A stretch of DNA of 64,000 nt from Candidatus Chloroploca mongolica (GTDB lineage: Bacteria > Chloroflexota > Chloroflexia > Chloroflexales > Chloroflexaceae), in assembly GCF_004762035.2 (NCBI RefSeq), contig NZ_SIJK02000024.1, positions 25,487-89,486 of the forward strand, written 5' to 3'. Under the pieces are notes generated by a model. That model was not told the DNA's origin. It did not search any database and saw only the letters and a program-made list of their open reading frames with translations. Positions 15,363 through 23,734 of the stretch are shown here, piece by piece. The translations under genes and the position numbers were made by a program. The number at the start of each line of letters is the position of its first letter. Position 1 is the first letter of the stretch.

Positions 15363-17489
15363 TCAGCGCTGCAATTGGATCGACGCAAGCACAATGCTCC
15401 CGCCGTCACCGACGCCAACGGGATCAAGCCGCAGGCCGGTAATGATCCCCTGCCATCCAGGCGCAGCGGCAAGATCGAGCCGATAGGTGGCGAACTCTTC
15501 GCTCTCGATCAGTGTCCAGCGCATTGAACGGTCCTCGTCGGTCTGCCCGTTCTCGTCAAGCCAGAAGAGTTGCGCGTCGCGGGCGGCAGTTGTGGCGGCC
15601 ATCGTGATCTCGATGTTTGCAAATGCTGCCGTGTCGAGGCGCATAGGCGGGCTGATCAGCGCTGGGTCAAGACCTGGCTCAAGCTGCCAGCCCGGTGAGT
15701 CGCGCCCGATTGTGGTTGCATTGTGTACCTGCCAGCCCCACTCTAGGCGGGAGAAAGCCCAGCCCGGCCCCTCCGCGAGGGTCTGGGCTGCATCCAGCAC
15801 CCCGTACCTCGGCAGGGGTGCGGCAAGTTCAAGGGGGCGCAGGGCCTCGCGGTAGGGCGCATAACAGGCTGCTACCTCTTCGGGGGCCAACCCGAGCCGT
15901 TCGCTGGGTGTCGGTGGCTCATCGGGGGGCGCTGGGGGCGGATGAATTGCATCGTCGGCAATGAAGACGGCGTAGCCGCTGGCGAGCGCAGTCTCAATGC
16001 GTTCCTGGATCAGCGCACACGCGGCAGGCCAGTCATTGCTGGTCAGCGCAACCGCCTGATTCAGCGAGATTACGTTGGGGTGCTGTTCGTAAAAGGGAAG
16101 ATAGAGTTCGGCGATGCCATCAGGTACGACCAGCAGATCGCCCGTGGCCGCAAGGTTCCCCAGGGTGGTTGCGGCAAGGCGTTGCAGATCACGCTGCGCA
16201 TCGCCACGTTGCTGGATGGTTGCCCAGTTGAGGCCAAGCATCGTCACCCCGATCCCGAGGAGGAGCAGTTGGGTGAGTTGATGCCTCCAGCGTAACGGTT
16301 GACCCCTCTCCTGGGAGCGAGGGCGTCCCGCCCTCGGAATGTTTTCGAGGGCGGGACGCCCTCGCTCCCAGGCTTGCCTGTTCCCCCACATGCGAACCTG
16401 TACTCGCCCGTCTGGAGCCTGCGAGCTTCGCTGGTTGCGGGCAGGATGCGTTGCCAGCACGAGCAGCAAATAAAACGGTGGCAAGCTCGCGATCCAGAAT
16501 TCGATATTGTCCGGCTCCCACCAGAGAAAAAAGGCCCCATAGACCAGCAACCAGCTCGTGGCGATCACCAGGCTCCCCGGCGGTGCGGTGCGGAGCAGCG
16601 GGCGCAGGTGGAGGATCAGCAGGCCAAGGAGGAGCAGGCCCAGGATCGCCCCGCCTGGCTGGGCAATCGTGTCGGCCAGACCCTGCCCCAGCAAGCTGAG
16701 TTTCGTCTGATCGACGGGCCCCCCCCAGAAGCCGGTGGTGGTATAACCAGCGGCCCAGGTAAAGAGATCGGCTGCGTTGCGAAACCCGCTGACCCCCAGA
16801 CCAACCCACAGATAGGCCCCACCAACCACCAGCGCCAGAGGCAGCCCATAACTGACCAGGGTGACAAGAAGGCCGCGCCAGTTGGGCGGCCCGGCCTGTT
16901 TTTGCTTGACATAACCGTAGATTAAAGCAAGACCAGCGGGCACACTCAGCAGCACATTCGTCTGATGAAAGAGCACCGCCATCCCCTGGACGAGGCCAAG
17001 GCCAGCGGCAAGGGTTGGCGAGGCAGGCGTACGGGCTGCGCGGAGCATCAATGCGAGCGCAACGATCAGGAAGACCGCCGCAATCGTATAGACTTCGACC
17101 TCAATCGCATAGTACCAATAGGCAAAACTGCTCGCGAGCAGCAACGCCCCGAGCAGTGCTGGTTGCCATGCCCACGTTTGCGACTGACCGCGACCGATGA
17201 GGCGACCTATCAGCACCCCAAAGAGCGTCACCCCAATTGCCCCTGCCAGCGCATTGGTCAACTGTAACAAACGTTCGGCCCCACCGCTCCACCCCAGGCC
17301 CCCGGCAACGGCGTGGATCAATGCCCCGAGGGGGCCATAGGCGAGGTGATGCGGATGGAACAACTCTTGCCAGGGCTTGCGTTCGACATCGAGGATATAC
17401 GAGAGCGCATCGTAGGTATGCACATTGGTGAGGGTCAGCACATAGAGTGCCGCGCAACAACAGAACGTCAGGAGGGCAAAACTTCGCAT
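15363..17489 (-). CDS. Multi-pass membrane protein, GT-C glycosyltransferase-like
   Basis: 708 residues with about ten membrane helices in the first ~350 residues and a second short set near 400. The early loop HTYDALSYILDVERKP contains acidic residues as in GT-C (PMT/DUF2723-like) enzymes, which use polyprenyl-phosphate sugars outside the membrane. The last ~280 residues are an extracytoplasmic domain ending in a carbohydrate-binding-like beta pattern. Residues about 373-393 (WERGRPALENIPRAGRP) come from a palindromic repeat inserted in frame between helices. The start overlaps the DUF192 stop by one base (TAATG). Exact activity unknown. Confidence 0.7.
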   Translation of the reverse strand: MRSFALLTFCCCAALYVLTLTNVHTYDALSYILDVERKPWQELFHPHHLAYGPLGALIHAVAGGLGWSGGAERLLQLTNALAGAIGVTLFGVLIGRLIGRGQSQTWAWQPALLGALLLASSFAYWYYAIEVEVYTIAAVFLIVALALMLRAARTPASPTLAAGLGLVQGMAVLFHQTNVLLSVPAGLALIYGYVKQKQAGPPNWRGLLVTLVSYGLPLALVVGGAYLWVGLGVSGFRNAADLFTWAAGYTTTGFWGGPVDQTKLSLLGQGLADTIAQPGGAILGLLLLGLLILHLRPLLRTAPPGSLVIATSWLLVYGAFFLWWEPDNIEFWIASLPPFYLLLVLATHPARNQRSSQAPDGRVQVRMWGNRQAWERGRPALENIPRAGRPRSQERGQPLRWRHQLTQLLLLGIGVTMLGLNWATIQQRGDAQRDLQRLAATTLGNLAATGDLLVVPDGIAELYLPFYEQHPNVISLNQAVALTSNDWPAACALIQERIETALASGYAVFIADDAIHPPPAPPDEPPTPSERLGLAPEEVAACYAPYREALRPLELAAPLPRYGVLDAAQTLAEGPGWAFSRLEWGWQVHNATTIGRDSPGWQLEPGLDPALISPPMRLDTAAFANIEITMAATTAARDAQLFWLDENGQTDEDRSMRWTLIESEEFATYRLDLAAAPGWQGIITGLRLDPVGVGDGGSIVLASIQLQR
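16310..16372. repeat. 27-bp perfect inverted repeat inserted in frame in a coding region
   Basis: Arms 16310-16336 and 16346-16372 are perfectly complementary, with a 9-base loop. Each arm also contains an internal palindrome (GAGGGCG...CGCCCTC). Total 63 bases (21 codons), so the host reading frame is kept. Confidence 0.9.
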
Positions 17490-17854
17490 TAAGGCACGGC
17501 ATCCTGTCGTTCAAGGCGCACCTGATCGCCAAGGGCGGTACCGGTAGCAGCGATCATGCCAGCGGGCAGTTCAAGCACATAATGCGACCTCCAGGCACCA
17601 GCAAAGGGGCGATTAGGGGGCAGCGCACTGCTCAGACCCACTACACGGTCGTGGCGATTGACAAAGACGACATCAATCGGAAAGCGCATAAAAAAGCTAT
17701 GCACACTCGAACAAGGCACAATCAGCAACCCCTCACCGGGCGCAAGGCCGGGGTGCCCAATCAGGCCTTTGCCACGCGCCAAAAAGCTACGGGCCTCGGT
17801 ACAGACCAACGCAAGCGGCAGACCCCGCGTTTGATTATAGACGGCTACGGTCAC
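17489..17854 (-). CDS. DUF192 family protein
   Basis: 121 residues. Family hallmarks: RGKGLIGHPGLAPGEGLLI (normally ..R..GLM....L....G..f), MRFPIDVVFVNRHDRVVG and the closing VLELPAGMI. These small beta-rich proteins are often exported; this copy has no signal peptide. Function in the family is unknown. It sits 3 bases after tadC and 1 base into the next gene, so it is cotranscribed with both the Tad genes and the glycosyltransferases. Confidence 0.88.
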   Translation of the reverse strand: MTVAVYNQTRGLPLALVCTEARSFLARGKGLIGHPGLAPGEGLLIVPCSSVHSFFMRFPIDVVFVNRHDRVVGLSSALPPNRPFAGAWRSHYVLELPAGMIAATGTALGDQVRLERQDAVP

Positions 17855-17857
17855 GCT

Positions 17858-18781
17858 TCACCCACCAAAGGACTGCAACAGGCGTGGCACGGCAGGCCCG
17901 AGGATCACCACAAAGAGGGCCGGGAAGATCAAAAAGACCATCGGGAAGAGCATCTTGATCGGAGCCTGTTGAGCCAGAGCCTCGGCGCGTTGGCGCCGTT
18001 TCACGCGCATCTGATCGGCCTGGATGCGCAGAATCTTCGACATCGACACACCGAGTTGATCGGCTTGAATGATCGCCGAGGTAAAAGTCTGGACATCTTC
18101 GACACCGGTGCGGTCAGCGAGATCCTTCAGCGCCTCGCGGCGTGTACGACCGAGGCGAACATCGGACAGCACCCGTTTGAACTCGCGGCTCAGTTCATCG
18201 TCCCATTTTTGCGTAACGCGTTGGAGGGCAAGATCAAAAGCGAGGCCAGCTTCAACGCTAATACAGAGCAGATCAAGTGCATCGGGCATTGCCTTCTGGA
18301 TAGCCTTTTTGCGGTCAGTAATTTTGCGGCCCAGCCACATCACTGGCAACATATAGCCCAGGACAAAGCCAATGACACTATAGAGCATCGCCTGGCCCGT
18401 CTCCATCGTACTGAATGAGACGACCATGATAATCAAGCCGAGCACGAGCGTCAGAGCGACACGCAGGCCGATAAACATCGCCGGGGTAATATTGCCTGGA
18501 TTGCCGGCCAGTTGCAAATTCAACTTGAGCCGATCCATGCTCTGTTTTGGCCCATACTTGCCCAGCGTGGTCAAGAGACCGCGGGTAGCCGGCAGAATCA
18601 CCCGCTGGCTAAAGGGTTGCTCGAGCTCCATCTCTTCGAGGGTCATCGCCCGTTCAGTAAACTGATTGAGGCGTGCCTCAATCGCATCTGAGCGGCGGGA
18701 ACCTATCAGTACAAACACCATGAGCCCGATCCCGCCGAGGATAAGCACCCCAAACAAGAGTATCATAGGACTCATCATCAC
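17858..18781 (-). CDS. tadC: Tad secretion inner-membrane protein TadC (T2SS F domain)
   Basis: 307 residues. One N-terminal membrane helix, a cytoplasmic T2SSF domain (about 150-275: DALDLLCISVEAGLAFDLALQRV, SREFKRVLSDVRLGRTRREAL, ADQLGVSMSKILRIQADQMR) and two C-terminal helices. TadB and TadC form the inner-membrane platform on which the TadA ATPase works. It overlaps tadB by 4 bases, as is usual for the pair. Confidence 0.92.
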   Translation of the reverse strand: MMMSPMILLFGVLILGGIGLMVFVLIGSRRSDAIEARLNQFTERAMTLEEMELEQPFSQRVILPATRGLLTTLGKYGPKQSMDRLKLNLQLAGNPGNITPAMFIGLRVALTLVLGLIIMVVSFSTMETGQAMLYSVIGFVLGYMLPVMWLGRKITDRKKAIQKAMPDALDLLCISVEAGLAFDLALQRVTQKWDDELSREFKRVLSDVRLGRTRREALKDLADRTGVEDVQTFTSAIIQADQLGVSMSKILRIQADQMRVKRRQRAEALAQQAPIKMLFPMVFLIFPALFVVILGPAVPRLLQSFGG

Positions 18782-19773
18782 ACCTCAATATCCATAATCT
18801 TCATAATTGCAAAGAAGCCGATCACAATCATCACCATTGATGTCACAGGCAAGCAGCACCAGTTTTCGGGCGGAAGGCCAAAGGTAAAGATCGGGGCCAT
18901 ATATTCGGGGTTGACCGTAGAAATAAAGATCGCCAGACCAACGGGCAACCCGGTAATCACCCAGGCCGAGATGCGGCCCTGGGCTGTCAGCGTATTAATC
19001 TCACCTTTGATCCGTACCCGTTCACGGATGGTATGACCGATCGTATCGAGGATCTGAGCCAGATTACCGCCCACTTCCATCTGAATATTCACCGCCGTGA
19101 TCAACAAATCGAGGTCTTCAGAGGGAACCCGGCGTTGCAGATTGGTCAGCGCCTCTTCGGTTGAGCGTCCGAGCCCGACCTCCTGGACAACCCGATGAAA
19201 CTCATCATTCACGGGATAGGGGGCCTCTTTCGAGACCATATCAAGGGTTTGCAAAAAGCTATAACCACCGCGGAGGGCATTTGCCATCATGGTGATCGTA
19301 TCACCGAGGCGATCATTAAAGGCCTTGAGGCGTCGCTTCATCCGCATCCCGAGATAGAGATTGGGCAGGAAGGAAAACAGCACGGCCCCGACGAGCCCCG
19401 ACGCGAGCATTGCCATCGGGTTTGCACGACCAACAAAAGCGCCGATCCCTGCACCAAGGAGCGCGGTACCGATTTTGGTGATATAGAACTCGGCCACCGT
19501 TAACTTTACGTCAGCACGGGCGAGGTCACGTGCCGTATTGCTCCCCTGTTTGCTTTTGGCAACAACCTTATCAATGCGTTCAAGGGCCTGACGCGGATTT
19601 GCCTCATCGGTTGATTGATCGCCACGCCCGGCAAACTCATCGAGGCGTGAACTGACGCTATCGCCCTGGCCGCTGCGCAGCATCACCACAACTCCAGCAA
19701 CGATCAATACCAGCAGCAAGCCCAGGCCACCGAGGGTAATTGGCATCATCTCAGGCGAAAGTAGTCGCTCCAT
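18778..19773 (-). CDS. tadB: Tad secretion inner-membrane protein TadB (T2SS F domain)
   Basis: 331 residues from ATG 19773 (GAGGAAC upstream; a 10-codon longer frame has no ribosome site). Membrane helix near the N-terminus, then a T2SSF domain: MMANALRGGYSFLQTLDMVSKEAP, VGLGRSTEEALTNLQRRVPSEDL, MEVGGNLAQILDTIGHTIRER, and C-terminal helices. Partner of TadC in the inner-membrane platform. An 81-base gap separates it from tadA. Confidence 0.92.
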   Translation of the reverse strand: MERLLSPEMMPITLGGLGLLLVLIVAGVVVMLRSGQGDSVSSRLDEFAGRGDQSTDEANPRQALERIDKVVAKSKQGSNTARDLARADVKLTVAEFYITKIGTALLGAGIGAFVGRANPMAMLASGLVGAVLFSFLPNLYLGMRMKRRLKAFNDRLGDTITMMANALRGGYSFLQTLDMVSKEAPYPVNDEFHRVVQEVGLGRSTEEALTNLQRRVPSEDLDLLITAVNIQMEVGGNLAQILDTIGHTIRERVRIKGEINTLTAQGRISAWVITGLPVGLAIFISTVNPEYMAPIFTFGLPPENWCCLPVTSMVMIVIGFFAIMKIMDIEV

Positions 19774-19854
19774 ACCATGTTCCTCAGGATAGCAGAACCA
19801 CACACCTGGTCTTGCCCGGAGGCACCCATCTGCCAGATACCGGGTTCTCGATCC

Positions 19855-21255
19855 TTAAAAACTAAGTCGATCACTCGAGCCAAAGATTGTTGGCGAGAGA
19901 TAGATATTCATCGACTCAAACTTCTCAATAAATTTGGGACGTACCCCGGTGGGACGCAAGATGCCCACGATCTTGCCTTTTTCATCGACGCCCGTCTGTT
20001 CAAAGACAAAAATATCTTGCATCACGACCACATCACCCTCCATGCCAGAAAGTTCGGTGATCTGCGTGACCTTACGTGAGCCGTCCTGGAGGCGGGATTG
20101 CTGGACAATCAACTGAACAGCCGAGACAATCTGTTCACGGATGGCGCGGGCGGGGAGATCCATCCCGGCCATCAGGCACATCGTCTCGATACGAGCCATC
20201 GAGTCTTTGGGTGTATTGGCGTGCAGCGTCGTCATCGAGCCATCGTGACCGGTATTCATCGCCTGCAGCATATCCAGGGTCTCGCCGCCGCGACACTCAC
20301 CGACAATAATGCGTTCAGGCCGCATCCGGAGGCAGTTAATCACGAGGTCACGGATCGTCACCTCGCCGCGTCCCTCAACATTTGGTGGGCGTGACTCAAG
20401 GCTAATCACGTGATCCTGACGAAGTTGCAACTCAGCCGCATTTTCGACGGTAATAATGCGCTCATCATTGGGAATAAACGACGAGAGCACATTCAGAAGG
20501 GTCGTCTTGCCTGAGCCAGTACCACCCGAAACGACAATATTGGTACGCGACTTGACGCAGGCAGCCAGGAACTCACCCATCTCCTGGCTCATCGAGCCAA
20601 AGCGGACGAGGTCACTGATCGTCAGATTATCTTTGCGAAACTTCCGGATCGTCACGGTCGGGCCATTGAGGGCGAGGGGGCGAATAATTGCATTGACGCG
20701 TGACCCATCGGGCAAACGCGCATCGACCATTGGTGACGACTCATCCACGCGGCGTCCAAGGGGGGCGACAATGCGGTCAATAATGCGCATCACGTGGGCA
20801 TCATTACTAAACGCAATATCAGTATGGATAAGCTTACCGGCTTTTTCTACATAAATCTGTTTCGGGCCATTGATCATAATTTCACTGATGGCCGGATCAG
20901 CGAGCAACGGTTCAATCGGGCCCAGTCCAATAATATCAGCCTCGATAGCCTCAAACATACGCTGGCGTTCCGACTTGGTCAGTACAATGCTTTCGCCATC
21001 GAGGATCGCCTGAAACGCCTCTTCGACCTGTTTGCGCACGCGAGCTTTATTGCTCAGATCCATGCGCGGATCGAGTTCACTAATCAAGCGGGTTTGCACC
21101 CGTGTTTTCAACTCATTAAAACTAGCATCAACCGTCGCCTGATGCGGGCGAAGGGTATTGGTGAGTGGTTGGGCCGGGCGGGCGGCAGGTGGGGCTGCGC
21201 CAGCCCCGAGTTCACTGGTTGGAGGAGCGCCCCCTAGTCGTTTGAGTAGTGACAT
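19855..21255 (-). CDS. tadA: Tad secretion ATPase TadA/CpaF
   Basis: 466 residues. The N-terminal domain holds [20 protein letters not shown], typical of CpaF. Walker A is GGTGSGKT at 244-251, followed by an Asp box ([23 protein letters not shown]) and a His box ([12 protein letters not shown]). It is the secretion ATPase that powers assembly, and in some Tad systems retraction, of Flp-type fibres. It is 10 bases downstream of tadZ. Confidence 0.95.
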   Translation of the reverse strand: MSLLKRLGGAPPTSELGAGAAPPAARPAQPLTNTLRPHQATVDASFNELKTRVQTRLISELDPRMDLSNKARVRKQVEEAFQAILDGESIVLTKSERQRMFEAIEADIIGLGPIEPLLADPAISEIMINGPKQIYVEKAGKLIHTDIAFSNDAHVMRIIDRIVAPLGRRVDESSPMVDARLPDGSRVNAIIRPLALNGPTVTIRKFRKDNLTISDLVRFGSMSQEMGEFLAACVKSRTNIVVSGGTGSGKTTLLNVLSSFIPNDERIITVENAAELQLRQDHVISLESRPPNVEGRGEVTIRDLVINCLRMRPERIIVGECRGGETLDMLQAMNTGHDGSMTTLHANTPKDSMARIETMCLMAGMDLPARAIREQIVSAVQLIVQQSRLQDGSRKVTQITELSGMEGDVVVMQDIFVFEQTGVDEKGKIVGILRPTGVRPKFIEKFESMNIYLSPTIFGSSDRLSF

Positions 21256-21265
21256 CTAGCGCCTC

Positions 21266-22555
21266 CTAGCGCTTAAAAAACCGAAAGAACCCACCCTGAG
21301 CGGGTTTCTCAGCCGCTTTGCCAGCTTTCTCGGGTAGCGCCTTGCTGGGCAGCGTACCTTTTGAACCAGTGGCGCGTGTGGCGGCAGTCAGATCACGGGC
21401 GAGACTCAGGATATCACGCGAAAACTGGTGATTGGGCTTGCTAATGATCAGGGGCACCCCCTGGTTGATCCAGAAGGTCACGTCATGCCCGGCGTCACCA
21501 ATTTGATGACTCACCTTGCGCTGGAGACTCTTCTCGATATCTTCGGCCTTGATGCCGGTGCGATTCGTTGCTTTATTGAGCACGAGCATCGTCTTTTCTT
21601 GTGGATACCCCAGCAAATCGGCGACTTCAAGGAAGAGGGTAAGATCGCGGATGCAGTGCATTTCGAGGGTGATCAGCGTCACAATCCGTGTCGCCAGATC
21701 GAGTGAGGCCAGGGATCGATCCTGAAAGGACGCGGGGGTATCAACGATCACAAAATCAAACGAACGCCGGAGGGCTTCAAGAATCGCACGCACATGCTCG
21801 GCATTGACCAGTTCACCGCGTTGGGGATCAGGTGGGGCAAGTAACACCTTGATCTGGGAGGTATGCGTAGCGAGCACATCTTCGAGCAGTTCTTCATCAA
21901 GCTCATCCGTCCGTTGGGCAAGATCGATGATCGTTTTATCCGAACGCAGATTGAGGATGACTGCCAGATCACCAAAGATGGCATTGGCATCAACCAGGGC
22001 CACCTTTTTACTGGTAAGCTGGCGGATCGCAATGGCAAGATTGGCGGCGACGACCGAGGTGCCCACGCCGCCTTTGGGGCTAAAGACCGCGATGATTTGC
22101 CCAAGTTCGACCCCACGCTGGGGCGTATTCACGGCCCCGCTCTCGGCCAGATTGACTGTCTTGGGGCGGGTGGCGGCCAGTTTATGGACGTGGCGAATGG
22201 ACTTATAGAGGTCATCGGCACTGATGGGCTTGGTCAGGAACTCTCGTGCCCCGGCGAGCATCGCCCGGCGCAGATAATCTGTTTCGCCCTGCACACTCAT
22301 GATGATGACCTGGATCGCCGGATCTTTATTCATGATCGCTTCAGTGGCGGCGATCCCGTCCATATCGGGCATATTGATATCCATGAGGATGACGTTGGGG
22401 TGCAGTTGACCCGCCATCGCAATGGCCTCACGGCCGCTACTTGCTTTACCAACAACCTCAATATCTTTTTCGAAGAAGAGCAACTTCTCGAGTTGTTCGC
22501 GTGTGTCAACAATATCGTCGACAATCAGCACGCGGATCTTTTCACCCTCGGCCAT
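21266..22555 (-). CDS. tadZ: TadZ/CpaE-like protein: receiver plus ParA-type ATPase
   Basis: 429 residues from ATG 22555 (GGAGAGA upstream). The N-terminal receiver is complete, with acidic residues in IVDD, Asp59 (ILMDINMP), Ser87 and Lys109 (LTKP). Residues ~155-390 are a MinD/ParA-like ATPase with deviant Walker A KGGVGTS at 161-167 and switch text VDTPASFQD. CpaE/TadZ proteins place the Tad machine at a cell site. Many TadZ proteins have lost receiver residues; here they look intact, so phosphorylation control is possible. Confidence 0.9.
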   Translation of the reverse strand: MAEGEKIRVLIVDDIVDTREQLEKLLFFEKDIEVVGKASSGREAIAMAGQLHPNVILMDINMPDMDGIAATEAIMNKDPAIQVIIMSVQGETDYLRRAMLAGAREFLTKPISADDLYKSIRHVHKLAATRPKTVNLAESGAVNTPQRGVELGQIIAVFSPKGGVGTSVVAANLAIAIRQLTSKKVALVDANAIFGDLAVILNLRSDKTIIDLAQRTDELDEELLEDVLATHTSQIKVLLAPPDPQRGELVNAEHVRAILEALRRSFDFVIVDTPASFQDRSLASLDLATRIVTLITLEMHCIRDLTLFLEVADLLGYPQEKTMLVLNKATNRTGIKAEDIEKSLQRKVSHQIGDAGHDVTFWINQGVPLIISKPNHQFSRDILSLARDLTAATRATGSKGTLPSKALPEKAGKAAEKPAQGGFFRFFKR

Positions 22556-22616
22556 TGGTCTCTCCTCACTGGTTATCAGGCGTTCACAGCGCACTCCTCA
22601 ACTGGAGGTGCAGAGC

Positions 22617-23648
22617 TTATGGGACGCGTACAGGTGCTGGCGTCCGCGTCGGATCGGGCGTTTCGAGTTCTTCCTGGCTATAGACGCGTGGCGGCAGTGA
22701 CTCGGGCAAGGGCACCCCAAACTCAGCCGTTAGCAGATCCAGGGTCGCCCCGATCGTCTGTTCGACGGCATCATCGCCAGCCCCACGGAGGACAAGCACC
22801 AGGCGCGCCTGCGTTGAAATCGCCAGTTCCATCAACTCAGCTTCTTGATTATTCAGCGCCAGCACGAGGGTCCAGAACCCTGGGGTAAGCGTGCCTGCGG
22901 CAGCACTTTCTGGCGGAACGACCGGATTGTTGATATCCTCGACCGCAACAATCTCTTGATCAGTTTCGCCTTCGGGGGCCGGGGTACCATCAGCTGGTGG
23001 GGGTGCAGGACGGACAATGCGCAGCACCTGAGCGCGTTGAATAATCGTCTTGGTGCTCGGGAGTTGCTGCTGGTTATCCTGGAAGACCAGTTGTGGCGCT
23101 CCGCCAGGTTCTGTGGGGGGGATCAGGACTGGCTCACGTTCACGGCGGGTAATCGTGAACGTTGCCACCACATCGACAAAATCGCCGGGTTTGATCTGAT
23201 CAGCGACCCCCGAGAGGTTATTGACCAGGAAGGGATAGGCTTTATCGGCGGGGCGATCGGGTTCGGCGGTTGGAATTTGTTGGGAGAGCCCTGGTTCCGT
23301 CAGCGCACTGCGCGGAATGCGCTCGCCAGCGCGAAACGCCCGCATCGTCAGTTGGCCGATGACTTCACCGGGGGTCGAAATATCCTGGCGTTCCACAAAT
23401 TCGGTCTGCGGGATCGCGATGACCTCGAGGGCGGCCAGATCGTTAATGACCGTATTGGCGGGAATATCAACCCGAGCTCGTACCACATCAACTTCGGGGA
23501 TGGCCGTTGGCTCGGCGATGATCGTCGGCACCTCGGGGCCAACGCCAAGCAGGCTACTTCCTCCTGGTTGCAGAAAGAAAAATGCGGCTGCCCCACCAAC
23601 GATTAAGATCAAGGCAATGAGTAAGATGAGCACGCCACCACGCTTCAT
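22617..23648 (-). CDS. cpaB: Flp pilus assembly protein CpaB/RcpC
   Basis: 343 residues. One N-terminal membrane helix (VLILLIALILIVGGAAAFFF), then a SAF domain (VVRARVDIPANTVI, MRAFRAGERIPRSAL) and an RcpC-type beta domain (KPGDFVDVVATFTI, VQRAQVLRIV-like text, WTLVLALNNQEAELMELAI). In diderm bacteria CpaB works with a secretin; none is present here, so it probably faces the wall or outer space of a monoderm-like envelope. An acidic Thr/Pro tail closes the protein. Confidence 0.88.
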   Translation of the reverse strand: MKRGGVLILLIALILIVGGAAAFFFLQPGGSSLLGVGPEVPTIIAEPTAIPEVDVVRARVDIPANTVINDLAALEVIAIPQTEFVERQDISTPGEVIGQLTMRAFRAGERIPRSALTEPGLSQQIPTAEPDRPADKAYPFLVNNLSGVADQIKPGDFVDVVATFTITRREREPVLIPPTEPGGAPQLVFQDNQQQLPSTKTIIQRAQVLRIVRPAPPPADGTPAPEGETDQEIVAVEDINNPVVPPESAAAGTLTPGFWTLVLALNNQEAELMELAISTQARLVLVLRGAGDDAVEQTIGATLDLLTAEFGVPLPESLPPRVYSQEELETPDPTRTPAPVRVP

Positions 23649-23734
23649 AGCGGGGTATCCTTCCTATTCAGGAGCGGTCGCGCAGATGCACTGACCGCAT
23701 GCCTGTCTATCATTATAGCATATGCCTTTAACCA

